Below are positions 25,381 to 33,646 of a stretch of DNA of 64,000 bases, piece by piece. The stretch's first letter is position 1. Each line of letters opens with the position of its first letter. The notes under the pieces were generated by a model. It saw only the letters and a list, made by a program, of their open reading frames with translations. It did no database searches and was not told the DNA's origin. The translations under genes and the position numbers were made by a program. Origin of the DNA: Arcanobacterium pinnipediorum. GTDB lineage: Bacteria > Actinomycetota > Actinomycetes > Actinomycetales > Actinomycetaceae. Location: NCBI RefSeq assembly GCF_023973165.1, contig NZ_CP099547.1:1798001-1862000 (forward strand), given 5' to 3'.

Positions 25381-26045
25381 GCACCTTTATCAGGCAATTC
25401 TGATTCTGCCGCTGCGGAGTCTTCCGGAACTCCAGCAAAATAACGAGTCATCTCGTCAAGGTTCGCGAGCGCGGCGTCGTCGAGATCAAAAAGCTCATCT
25501 TGCCCCGGTAACCAAGCAATTCCTGGCACATTCCACTTCTCGCGCTTCATCACCTTAGATACTTGGTGGGCAGACTTCCCAGTCAATCGATCAACATAAA
25601 TTCGGCCGTGCAAATGGTCATACTCGTGCTGCATAATACGCGCGAACCAACCATCAGCTTCCAGCTCATACCATTGACCTTCAACGTCTTGGGCACGCAA
25701 AACTGCCCGAGGTGAGCGACGAAGTCCATACTGGTAGCCAGGGAAAGATAAGCATCCTTCCTCGTCGGCTGGCGTTGGTTCGAGAGTATCGACCGGTTCA
25801 ATAAGTAGCGTCGGATTGATCGCCACACCTCGCTGCGGGCCCTTATGTTCTGGACCATCATACATCCACACGTACATCGCCAAATCGAGACCAATTTGTG
25901 GTGCAGCAAGACCTACACCAGGAGCGGCTTCACAGGTTTCAAACATATCTTCGGTGAGTTTTTTGAGCTTGTCATCGAAAACAGTAACTGGACGGCTGGT
26001 TTTGTGGAGAACCGGCGAACCATATACATGAATGGGGTAAAGCAT
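25362..26045 (-). CDS. def: Peptide deformylase
   Basis: 227 residues. Removes the N-formyl group from nascent proteins. The three metal-site motifs are intact: 'GVGLAAPQIG', 'EEGCLSFPG' (Cys ligand) and 'QHEYDHLHG' (HEXDH, two His ligands and the catalytic Glu). The protein is longer than E. coli Def (169 aa) because of a C-terminal extension ('LFDLDDAALANLDEMTRYFAG...'), common in actinobacteria. Its last six codons lie in the 16-bp tandem repeat. ATG at 26045. It stands alone, without the usual fmt neighbour. Confidence 0.95.
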   Translation of the reverse strand: MLYPIHVYGSPVLHKTSRPVTVFDDKLKKLTEDMFETCEAAPGVGLAAPQIGLDLAMYVWMYDGPEHKGPQRGVAINPTLLIEPVDTLEPTPADEEGCLSFPGYQYGLRRSPRAVLRAQDVEGQWYELEADGWFARIMQHEYDHLHGRIYVDRLTGKSAHQVSKVMKREKWNVPGIAWLPGQDELFDLDDAALANLDEMTRYFAGVPEDSAAAESELPDKGASFGLA

Positions 26046-26140
26046 ATACCTAGACTACGCGATTGGCGGACAGATATGCATTCGATCCACCCGACTTTCC
26101 CGATTATCTGCCCGTCTGCCGGGTTGGTGAACCTCACCCT

Positions 26141-26248
26141 GTCCGCCGGATTGGCTACCCTAGGCTTGTCCGCCGGATTGGCTACCCTAGGCTTGTCCGC
26201 CGGATTGGCTACCCTAGGCTTGTCCGCCGGATTGGCTACCCATCCATT
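26141..26248. repeat. 27-bp tandem repeat, four units
   Basis: The core gtccgccggattggctaccc recurs at 26141, 26168, 26195 and 26222, i.e. with an exact 27-bp period, and a diverged unit precedes it (about 26114). It lies just upstream of def. Because 27 is divisible by three, both strands give repetitive reading frames, which I do not regard as genes. Confidence 0.9.
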
Positions 26249-26330
26249 CACTCGCGAGATAGTTTTCTGCCACACAAACCAGTCAAATAACGTAAATCGC
26301 TCGTTTATCTGCTGTTCTATCAGCCCACAC

Positions 26331-26406
26331 TGTCACGAAACCGGGGTATACGGGGCGATGTCCCCGTATATGAGGCGATCGCCCCATATACCCCGGTTTT
26401 GGCACA
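26331..26406. repeat. 76-bp palindromic repeat, copy 2 of 5
   Basis: TGTCACG - arm starting AAACCGGGGTATACGGGG - centre - arm ending ATACCCCGGTTT - TGGCACA. This copy has an asymmetric variant centre (gatgtcc on the left against ggcgatcgcc on the right) shared only with copy 3. Confidence 0.9.
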
Positions 26407-26655
26407 AGCATCCACCGACTTCAGCCATAATCCTCCCACCACCAGTCACACAGAGCACACCAACCACACGACTACCTTCCGTCGGCAGGCACCAACCACA
26501 CCAGCCACTATTCTTAGAAAGCCTCAACCTGACCTTGTTGCTCGTCACCTAAAATACCTTCAACTTTATCCACAACCTGCTACCCTCAACATCGTTTTCC
26601 ATAGGTAAGGGATATTCGTCCACTTTTAATCAGCCGCTCAGCCATCCTTGAGAGT

Positions 26656-27513
26656 ATGGAAAAACGAGTTTTTCGTCGCCACCAACTACCTCATCCCTTT
26701 GTCACCAATAACCGCTTACTACAAAAGGCATGCGACGAAGGGATTATCATTCGGCTACCTCATCGCTGGTATGGGTCTCCATCAATTACTGAACTTGAAC
26801 GGAATGCCGCACAACATGGTTACCTGATAGGTTGTTGTTCTGCTGCGAAAGAATGGGGATTGTGGGTCCCTGAGACACGATACCCGCATCTGATCTGCCG
26901 CAGTAGAGATTCTAGTGCTCGCGCTACTCAGCTTACGATTCATCGGTCACTGACCAGTGATGGGCTGCTCGGTATCCACCCGTCACCCGCAAAATCGCCC
27001 CATATTTATAGCACTCTTGTTGAATCTCTGGAACACATCGTGCGCTACCACCATGAAGAGACAGGTTTAATTGTTCTGGAATCTGCATTGAATCAACGGA
27101 AAATAGATATGCCCACGGCAGATAAGATCATTGCTGGTGCACAGCGCCACAAGCAACAAGTTCTTCGTAGACGAATACGTGATGCACAATCAGGCAGTGA
27201 AACCCGCGTGAGAAACTACCTTCACTCATTACGCGTCCCGGTTTCGGCACAGGTCTATGTTCCAACTGTTGGGCGTATCGACTTGCTCGTCGGAAGATCT
27301 TTATCTATCGAGTGTGATAGCACAGCGTTTCATAGCAAAGGGCTCAACGTCAACGAAGATCGATACCGGGATGCACAACAAACACTTCTCGGATATAAAC
27401 ATATACGGCTAAGTTATCAACAAATTTGGGGTGACTGGGAAAATACTAAGTCCTATATTCTTACCGTTTTAAGGACTCGGGAACATCTACTATTTCCGCG
27501 CCCGTTACTGTGA
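26656..27513 (+). CDS. AbiEi/DUF559-like protein with PD-(D/E)XK endonuclease-type C-terminus
   Basis: 285 residues. The N-terminal half resembles the winged-helix/antitoxin-like part of actinobacterial 'type IV toxin-antitoxin AbiEi / DUF559' proteins ('LPHRWYGSP' basic turn). The C-terminal part has E182 ('SETRVRNYL'), 'VGRIDLLVG' (D209) and 'SIECDS' (E219, D221), consistent with a Vsr/DUF559-like PD-(D/E)XK nuclease fold with all acidic residues kept. ATG at 26656. No toxin gene adjoins it. Role unknown; related genes are common accessory genes in Actinobacteria. It is bracketed by two copies of the 76-bp palindrome. Confidence 0.7.
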   Translation: MEKRVFRRHQLPHPFVTNNRLLQKACDEGIIIRLPHRWYGSPSITELERNAAQHGYLIGCCSAAKEWGLWVPETRYPHLICRSRDSSARATQLTIHRSLTSDGLLGIHPSPAKSPHIYSTLVESLEHIVRYHHEETGLIVLESALNQRKIDMPTADKIIAGAQRHKQQVLRRRIRDAQSGSETRVRNYLHSLRVPVSAQVYVPTVGRIDLLVGRSLSIECDSTAFHSKGLNVNEDRYRDAQQTLLGYKHIRLSYQQIWGDWENTKSYILTVLRTREHLLFPRPLL

Positions 27514-27887
27514 TAAATCGTGAGGTTTGGGTAGCTACAGATAGCTCAGCGCCAGCACTTCGCAAATAGGGTCTATGGATACGCTAGACATGCACTGATA
27601 AGTAGAAGATAGGTCATGAGCAAATAGGATCGGAAATCTTATGAGAGCTATCCTTTTAAAGTATTCGCCATGAGTAGCTAGGTTGGATATAACTAGGGAG
27701 GACATCTCGAGGGTGTCAAGGGCAGATGAACCATCGGTAAAGCCGTACAAAACACTGTGGAATTCCCCTGAATATCTAGGGTGGCACATCTCAATATATG
27801 CAGCGCGGGTCAGGGAAGCTGGAAAAATGAACCTGACTAACGCCAACACCTCTGACATCTGCACACCGCCTGCTGATACCTAAGATC
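27514..27887. other. Intergenic region without a supported gene
   Basis: Open frames of 60-110 codons exist on both strands (for example 27535-27864 on the minus strand), but none has a ribosome-binding site or a recognisable sequence, and their composition is unlike the neighbouring genes. Confidence 0.4.
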
Positions 27888-27963
27888 GGTGACAAAACCG
27901 GGGTATATGGGGCGATGTCCCCGTATATGAGGCGATCGCCCCATATACCCCGGTTTTGAAACA
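27888..27963. repeat. 76-bp palindromic repeat, copy 3 of 5
   Basis: GGTGACA - arm starting AAACCGGGGTATATGGGG - centre - arm ending ATACCCCGGTTT - TGAAACA. Its centre is identical to copy 2 (ccccgtatatgaggcgatcg). The left terminal trinucleotide has drifted from TGT to GGT. Confidence 0.9.
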
Positions 27964-27989
27964 TATATACCTGTTATTAGACTAAATCT

Positions 27990-29390
27990 ATGCGCATCTG
28001 GACTCTTGAGCATCCCACCTTCGGTCGTTTCGAAATCATCGAAGCGCCTGCGGTAGAAATGCGCAGAATCGACCCGGAATGGGATGCGCCACCTGAATCA
28101 GAAACAGATATAAAGCCTGAAACTGACACAAGTACGGTCTCTAACTCCGGAGCCGAGACCACCACCAATCCGCAAGCTCAGACAACCTCCGACTCGGAAA
28201 TCAACGAACAAAATCTACGACTTAAAAATCTCGCTCACAGGTTTGAACGCTGGGCAAACAGGTTACCTCGCGTGCTGGCTCCAATGAAGCAGCGATTCTT
28301 TGAATACACTGACCGAATCCGATCTAATGTTGGCAATCAAGTTGCTGTGCAACTCAACGGTCACACAATAGCTCGATTAGGTCACCCGCGTTGTGGATCT
28401 CTTGGGCTTCGCGCAATCTTTGCCGGTGAAGATGATTCTTCAGAAACTAGCCAATCTAAAGACTCCATCCAGCCCGAAGACACCAACCCAACCAAAGACA
28501 ACGACCCAACCAAAGGAACCAACTCAGCTAAAGACACCAACCCAACCGAAAACATCACTATCTCCTATCCTGAACCTGGCGAATTCACAAACGTTTCCCT
28601 AGCTTCCAAACCGAAAATAGTGATCGAATCTTCACCGTTTGGGGATATTATTTCAGCGTATTACTTGGGCACAAATCAACCATTGGGTGCCAACCAACCA
28701 CTAAACTCCAACCAACCAGACACCAACCAACCAGACACCAACCAACCGGATACCATCCAACCGGATACCATCCAACCGGATACCACCCATCAATCACCAA
28801 ATCCAACCTCTCACACCACAATCACCCCAACCACAGACGGAATATTCGAATTCACTGCCCCGCAAAACAGCTACGCCGAAAAACGACAACTCATGCTAGA
28901 GGCCTCCCCGATAAAGCGCTTTTTCCTGCCAATTCTCATTGGTTTGGGCAAAGTAGGGTGGGGATGGTTTCTGTTTCTAGCCGTGCCTTTCTTTGAAGCT
29001 CTTTTTCACCCTATTTGGGATGCAGTTAAGTCTTATGTAAGCTGGATTTTCTCACCGATTGTCTGGTTGTGGACATCTTTTTGGTGGCTAATTGGAAAGA
29101 TTTTATCGCCAGTATGGTGGCTGATAAAGAAAATCTGGTGGCCAATCGACTGGCTCTTCGATAAGCTCGGCGCGTTCTTGTCTCCAGTATGGGATTCCAT
29201 CACGCACTTCTTTAAGTGGCTTGCTTCGTTCCTGCCAACCTTGCCCGATCTGCCCGATTGGCTCGCCTGGCTTGTTGACCATCCCAAACTATGGATACCG
29301 TTAGTAACCGGAGTTATTTTTGGAATTGTTGCCATCATTCGACACCAAAGAGTGCGACGCTATCGCAATAAAAACTCCGATTCACAATGA
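27990..29390 (+). CDS. Tryptophan-rich membrane protein with internal peptide repeats
   Basis: 466 residues, not assigned to any family. Residues 1-50 start MRIWTLEHPTFGRFEIIEAP and look folded. Two low-complexity blocks follow: four six-residue repeats (TNPTKD-like, 18-bp DNA units, 28478-28553) and five or six five-residue NQPDT/IQPDT repeats (15-bp units, 28706-28790). From about residue 305 the chain is hydrophobic and exceptionally Trp-rich, with recurring 'SPIVWLW', 'SPVWWLIKKIWWPIDWLF' and 'SPVWDSI' modules, then a classical final membrane segment (about 433-452) and a basic tail. The repeating SPVW modules may form amphipathic membrane-lying helices. ATG at 27990 without a clear ribosome-binding site. 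Confidence 0.7.
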   Translation: MRIWTLEHPTFGRFEIIEAPAVEMRRIDPEWDAPPESETDIKPETDTSTVSNSGAETTTNPQAQTTSDSEINEQNLRLKNLAHRFERWANRLPRVLAPMKQRFFEYTDRIRSNVGNQVAVQLNGHTIARLGHPRCGSLGLRAIFAGEDDSSETSQSKDSIQPEDTNPTKDNDPTKGTNSAKDTNPTENITISYPEPGEFTNVSLASKPKIVIESSPFGDIISAYYLGTNQPLGANQPLNSNQPDTNQPDTNQPDTIQPDTIQPDTTHQSPNPTSHTTITPTTDGIFEFTAPQNSYAEKRQLMLEASPIKRFFLPILIGLGKVGWGWFLFLAVPFFEALFHPIWDAVKSYVSWIFSPIVWLWTSFWWLIGKILSPVWWLIKKIWWPIDWLFDKLGAFLSPVWDSITHFFKWLASFLPTLPDLPDWLAWLVDHPKLWIPLVTGVIFGIVAIIRHQRVRRYRNKNSDSQ

Positions 29391-29499
29391 TTTTCGCGAT
29401 ACTCATCCCTTTCTTATCTCCTTCGATACCGTGGTCCGGTGCAAAAACTAACGTCTCCGCTCGCTAGAATGATTAATAGGAAACGACACCAAACCATCC

Positions 29500-29612
29500 A
29501 CCAACCCAACCTCCCACCACCCACCAACCAACCAACCACCAACCAAACCAACCAACCACCCACCTCCCACCACCCACCAACCACCAACCACCAACCACCC
29601 ACCAAACCAGCT
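29500..29612. repeat. C/A-only simple-sequence tract
   Basis: About 110 bp consisting almost only of ccaacc/ccaccaacc units on the plus strand, immediately upstream of the acyltransferase start. The pyrimidine-poor bias of one strand makes slippage and length polymorphism likely. It could modulate expression of the gene 12 bp downstream. Confidence 0.8.
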
Positions 29613-29623
29613 AATGTGAAACC

Positions 29624-30697
29624 GTGAACATATTCCTCGTCCTGATCGTGCTCGTGTGCCTAGCTGGCATCAAGATTTTCCCGCGCCCTGACTTAGATTC
29701 GTATATTTCACAGGCCCACACCACGCAAATTAATGGCCTGTTCATTCTGATCGTGTTTTATGCCCACGTGCGGACCTATATTCCGTTGGTCCCAGCAGCA
29801 GATGGCTGGATGTATGGTTTGGCGACGGGGTTGGGTCAGCTAATGGTGGCCTTGTTTTTGTTTTATTCGGGGTTCGGCGTCCATGAGTCGATTCGGCGAA
29901 AGCCGGGGTATGTTGATTCGATTCCGGCTAAGCGGGTAGCGGTGACGTGGATTAATTTCGCCGTGGCGGTATGTATGTATGCGTTATTGTCTGTGGCGTT
30001 AGATCGTGAAATTACGGTTGTTCAGACGATATTAGCAATGGTCGGGTGGACGAGTGTTGGCAATTCGGCATGGTATATTTTTGCGATTTTGGTGCTGTAT
30101 GTGATGACGTTTGTTGTCTATAAACTTCTTGGCGATTTAGCTGCCCGTATGCCAGGCGCGGGGGTTGCGTTGATGTTTGGGGCCGGCTTGGTTTTTGGTG
30201 CGCTAATGTGGTGGGCGAAGGGTTCGAGCGGCGCTTATACGTTTAATACGGTGTTGTGTTATCCGTTGGGGATGGCATGGTCTGCTTTCCGCGCTCCGCT
30301 AGAAGCGCGGCTGCGTGGCAGGCATGGTTGGTTTTTGTGGTCGGTTCTTGTAGCGACGACGACGGCGGTTTTCGTTGCGGTCAAGAGTGTTGCGGGGCTG
30401 CATTATCTGGTTTTCCAGTCAGCTGCTTTGGCGTATTGTGCGGTTGCAGTTCTGGTGACGATGGTTGTTCATTTCAATAGTCCGATTTTGGCATGGTGTG
30501 GGCGGAATTTGTTTTGGATTTACGTTTTGCAGCGCCTGCCGATGCTGGTGTTGTCGTATTACGGGTTTGGTGAAAGTCACCGGTATTGGTTTGTGATTAT
30601 TTCGTTTGCGCTCACCGTTATCCTGTCAATTGTTATGTCCAGATTAATGCCGCGCCTACAACGAAAACTTCTCACTACCGCCACCACCGGGAAATAG
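29624..30697 (+). CDS. Integral-membrane acyltransferase (acyltransferase 3 family-like)
   Basis: 357 residues with about ten membrane segments. 'INGLFILIVFYAHVRTYI' near the N-terminus places a histidine in the position of the catalytic His of family-3 acyltransferases, and 'GFGVHESIRRKPGYVDSIPAKRV' is a typical cytoplasmic loop before the next helix. Such enzymes O-acetylate cell-surface sugars; substrate unknown. The start is GTG 29624, directly after the C/A tract, and no good Shine-Dalgarno is seen. It stands alone; surface-modifying genes next to simple repeats are often phase-variable, though this tract lies outside the frame. Confidence 0.75.
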   Translation: MNIFLVLIVLVCLAGIKIFPRPDLDSYISQAHTTQINGLFILIVFYAHVRTYIPLVPAADGWMYGLATGLGQLMVALFLFYSGFGVHESIRRKPGYVDSIPAKRVAVTWINFAVAVCMYALLSVALDREITVVQTILAMVGWTSVGNSAWYIFAILVLYVMTFVVYKLLGDLAARMPGAGVALMFGAGLVFGALMWWAKGSSGAYTFNTVLCYPLGMAWSAFRAPLEARLRGRHGWFLWSVLVATTTAVFVAVKSVAGLHYLVFQSAALAYCAVAVLVTMVVHFNSPILAWCGRNLFWIYVLQRLPMLVLSYYGFGESHRYWFVIISFALTVILSIVMSRLMPRLQRKLLTTATTGK

Positions 30698-30852
30698 CAT
30701 AGTTCCCAAACTAGCCAACATTGGGACTTGAGTCCTCATTTGGGCTTCAATATGTCCTGAATCCACGATAGGATGAGAATGGGTTTTCTTAACTCGAGCG
30801 CAATTCAACAGACGTTGGCATCGTTGCGCAAATACAACAGAAAGGAGATCAT

Positions 30853-31296
30853 ATGCTACCTGAAGTAACATTTGATCGCGTTAAGCTTCTTTTGGAAGCC
30901 GAAGAACTGAAGTATGAAGTCACTGATGACGAACGTATTGTTATTCATTTTGAGTCTCTCATCGCATTCATGCGCGTAACTGAAAATCTTCTGACGATTA
31001 CCGGACTGTGGCGTGCAGACATCGTCGAACAAGACGACGTCGAACAAGCTTATCTTTTGGCAAACAAGCTCAATACTGAGCGCACGCTACCTAAGACTTA
31101 CGTTGAGGATCCCACAGAGGGCGCTAGCGGTTCGCTCATTTTTGAGTTCAACCTTCCTATCGATGACGGTTTGAGTGACGAACAGCTCCAAGCTGCCTTC
31201 CGTAATGCTATGGGTTCCTTCTTTGGAGCAGAAGCTGAAGTTGCCGAAGCGTTGCCACATTTGGTGACGTGGACTGTCGAAGATCAAGGAGAGTAA
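30853..31296 (+). CDS. YbjN domain protein (first of two)
   Basis: 147 residues, ATG at 30853 with a near-perfect AGAAAGGAG site. The pattern 'TFDRVKLLLEAEELKYEVTDDERIVIHF' followed by 'ENLLTITGLWRADI' and 'AYLLANKLNTERTLPKTYVED' is the YbjN/bacterial sensory-transduction-like fold, related to type III secretion chaperones. It is the first gene of the four-gene operon with the Hsp90-like and TPR proteins; the next gene starts one base after its stop. Probably a protein-binding adaptor; no catalytic residues are expected. Confidence 0.8.
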   Translation: MLPEVTFDRVKLLLEAEELKYEVTDDERIVIHFESLIAFMRVTENLLTITGLWRADIVEQDDVEQAYLLANKLNTERTLPKTYVEDPTEGASGSLIFEFNLPIDDGLSDEQLQAAFRNAMGSFFGAEAEVAEALPHLVTWTVEDQGE

Positions 31297-31297
31297 C

Positions 31298-31777
31298 ATG
31301 GCGTGGTTTAAGAAGAATAAGGATACTTTAACTCCTAGCCCGGTAACGATTGAACGCGTTAAGCAGGTTTTTGACAATAATGAGTGGACCTTCGACGTCG
31401 ATGAGGAACGCGACAACACGCTACTTACGGGCTTTGATGGTCGCTTCACAGTTGTTCGCCTCATTGAAGAATCGAACATTCTTACGATTGCAACCTATGG
31501 CACGGGTGCGATTTTGCCTGCGGAACGTTTTGGCGAAGCACTTGCTTGGGCAAATAACTGGAACAAGGAAACGGTATTCGGTACCGCACATCCTCATGTC
31601 GATGACGATAACGATCTGATCATGAACGTGGATGTTTCCTTCCCGCTTGAAGCTGGCGCAACCGATGAGCAGCTAGAGCGCTATGTTGGTCTCTCAGTAA
31701 GCCTCAATGTTCAGGCGATCGACAAATACATCGAGGATCTACAGATCCCACAACCAGAGCAAAACGAGAACGAATAG
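31298..31777 (+). CDS. YbjN domain protein (second of two)
   Basis: 159 residues, ATG at 31298 with AAGGAGAG upstream inside the previous gene. It is a diverged paralogue of the preceding protein: 'VTIERVKQVFDNNEWTFDVDE', 'ESNILTIATYGTGAIL', 'ALAWANNWNKETVFGTAHP' align with it segment by segment. The C-terminus 'YIEDLQIPQPEQNENE' is acidic. The pair probably forms a heterodimer or binds the same partner in different states, which is inference from the tandem arrangement. Confidence 0.82.
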   Translation: MAWFKKNKDTLTPSPVTIERVKQVFDNNEWTFDVDEERDNTLLTGFDGRFTVVRLIEESNILTIATYGTGAILPAERFGEALAWANNWNKETVFGTAHPHVDDDNDLIMNVDVSFPLEAGATDEQLERYVGLSVSLNVQAIDKYIEDLQIPQPEQNENE

Positions 31778-31785
31778 GGTTTTTT

Positions 31786-33642
31786 ATGGCGGAGCATAAT
31801 TTTGCAGATAACGGTAACGTCGAACAGTTTTTCCAAGTTGATCTAGGCGGTCTTGTAGAGCTGTTATCTCGCAATCTATACTCCAGTTCGGCTGTATTCG
31901 TGCGCGAGCTCCTACAAAACGGGCTCGATGCGATCACGGCTCGCCGGCAACTCGATCCGAGTGCCGCCCGCCGGATTCGGTTCATCACGAACGGCTCTAC
32001 CCTACGAGTAACCGATACCGGAGTGGGCTTGACCTTTGATGAGGTCAAGAATCTCCTCTCAACAATCGGCGCGTCATCTAAGCGTGACGATTTCGGTTTT
32101 TCTCGTGCTGACTATTTGGGACAATTCGGCATCGGGTTACTCTCATGCTTTATGGTCTCGCATACCATCACCGTCTACTCGCGGTCAGCTAAAGAAGCTG
32201 ATCCGCGAGTGGTGCGGTGGGTTGGCCGCTCCGACGGTACTTGGCTAGTTGACTACCCGCAGCCAGGTGACGTCCCGGCAGAATTAGGCGATGCTGGTAC
32301 CACTGTCGTCTTGGAAAGCCTGCCCGGTGATCGGAGTTTCGATTACGCCAAACTCCAGTCACTAATTAGCAGTTACGGCCAATTCCTACCTATAACTGTG
32401 ACGCTCGAGCGCGAGAACTCCTCTAGCGTCACCCTAACTGACACCACGCCACCCTGGGAGCTACCTCGCGGTCAAAAAGCTCGTTGGTGCATGGAAAACT
32501 TTGGTTTTTCTCCCTTCGACATGATCGACATCGATGTTCCTATTGCAGGCATCAAAGGTGTAGCATTCGTACTCTCTTCCGGGGCAAGCCCCGGCCAGTC
32601 CTTACACCACCATGTGTACTTGCGCTCAATGCTCCTAGGGAAAAAGGTCACCGACATTTTGCCAGAGTGGGCATATTTTGTGCGCGTAGTTCTCAACACT
32701 GACAATCTCAAACCCACCGCTTCGCGCGAGCAGCTTTTTGACAACGAGATTCTTGACGCAGCTCGCGAACAGATGGGCGATCAGATCCGCGCTTGGCTAC
32801 AGAATCTCGCCAAGTTCGATATTGAACGCTTCCATCGTTTCACCTCTGTTCACATCAACGGGTTAAAATCGCTGGCTATCACCGATCGCGCCACACGCGA
32901 TCTGGTTGTTTCAGCAGTTCCGTTTACCACGAGCCAAGGCCAGCTAACTTTAGCTCAAGTAATAGATAAGTTCGGCGCGATTCGCTTTACTCGCACCGAT
33001 AACGAGTTCCGCACTCTTGAAACTATTTTTGAACGCAACGGATTATGCGTTGTCAACGCCGGTTTCGCGTTCGACGAAGAACTCCTGGCACAACTTGCCC
33101 TAGACCGTCCACATCTTTCGATTAGCGAGCTCGACGTCGAAGAAGTGCTGAGCGTGCTCGAACCTGTCAGCATTTCCCAAGAAGCCTATTTTATGACCTT
33201 GCTCGACGTGGCAACCAAAGTGCTCGACGGTCAATCGTTAGTGGTTGAAGCTCGAAGTTTCGATCCGACGTCGTTACCTGTTCTCTTCTTACCCAACGGC
33301 AACTTGGCCGGAAAACTCATCGAAAAAGAAGAACGTGATACTAGCGATGATTTATTTGCTGGACTTCTCGATTCTGCGGATGCTGCACGCCGTAACGGCC
33401 AAATTAAAGACGATGCGCCTCGTCTTATTTTCAATGCGCGTTCTAGTGTGATTAATGAGCTCGCCGGCGCAGTGACCACTGAACAGGAGGCCGTCAAGAG
33501 TGCGATTCGCGGCTTTTATGTCCAGGCGCTACTTGCTGGGCGCCATCCGATGAACCAGCAGGCCAGGTCGTGGTCTGCAACCGTTTTTACAACCTTAGTT
33601 TCGGCGTTGATTTCTCGCCGTGGCACGACAGGAGAAAAGTAG
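31786..33642 (+). CDS. Hsp90-family ATPase, diverged from HtpG
   Basis: 618 residues. GHKL ATP-binding motifs are intact: N-box 'ELLQNGLDAI' (E41, N45, D48), 'DTGVG' (77-81), and 'GQFGIG' lid glycine motif (112-117). The middle domain keeps 'SREQLFDN' and an Hsp90-like 'LRSMLLGKKVTDILPEWAYFVRVVLNT'. The chain is close in length to HtpG but lacks the typical charged linker and a recognisable HtpG dimerisation end. The family is annotated as 'HSP90 family protein' in other actinobacteria, where it also adjoins a TPR gene. ATG at 31786, 8 bp after the YbjN gene. An operon-specific chaperone is the likely role. Confidence 0.88.
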   Translation: MAEHNFADNGNVEQFFQVDLGGLVELLSRNLYSSSAVFVRELLQNGLDAITARRQLDPSAARRIRFITNGSTLRVTDTGVGLTFDEVKNLLSTIGASSKRDDFGFSRADYLGQFGIGLLSCFMVSHTITVYSRSAKEADPRVVRWVGRSDGTWLVDYPQPGDVPAELGDAGTTVVLESLPGDRSFDYAKLQSLISSYGQFLPITVTLERENSSSVTLTDTTPPWELPRGQKARWCMENFGFSPFDMIDIDVPIAGIKGVAFVLSSGASPGQSLHHHVYLRSMLLGKKVTDILPEWAYFVRVVLNTDNLKPTASREQLFDNEILDAAREQMGDQIRAWLQNLAKFDIERFHRFTSVHINGLKSLAITDRATRDLVVSAVPFTTSQGQLTLAQVIDKFGAIRFTRTDNEFRTLETIFERNGLCVVNAGFAFDEELLAQLALDRPHLSISELDVEEVLSVLEPVSISQEAYFMTLLDVATKVLDGQSLVVEARSFDPTSLPVLFLPNGNLAGKLIEKEERDTSDDLFAGLLDSADAARRNGQIKDDAPRLIFNARSSVINELAGAVTTEQEAVKSAIRGFYVQALLAGRHPMNQQARSWSATVFTTLVSALISRRGTTGEK

Positions 33643-33646
33643 TCCT

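Noticed and set aside
25913..26275. Minus-strand frame with repeated NPADKPRVA peptide upstream of def
   Set aside because: The repeat comes from the 27-bp minisatellite (27 is a multiple of 3, so all frames look repetitive), and the frame runs into def in another phase without a ribosome-binding site.
27535..27864. 110-codon minus-strand open frame between the DUF559 gene and the Trp-rich gene
   Set aside because: No ribosome-binding site, no recognisable motif and a composition unlike neighbouring genes; the plus-strand frame 27683-27883 is no better.
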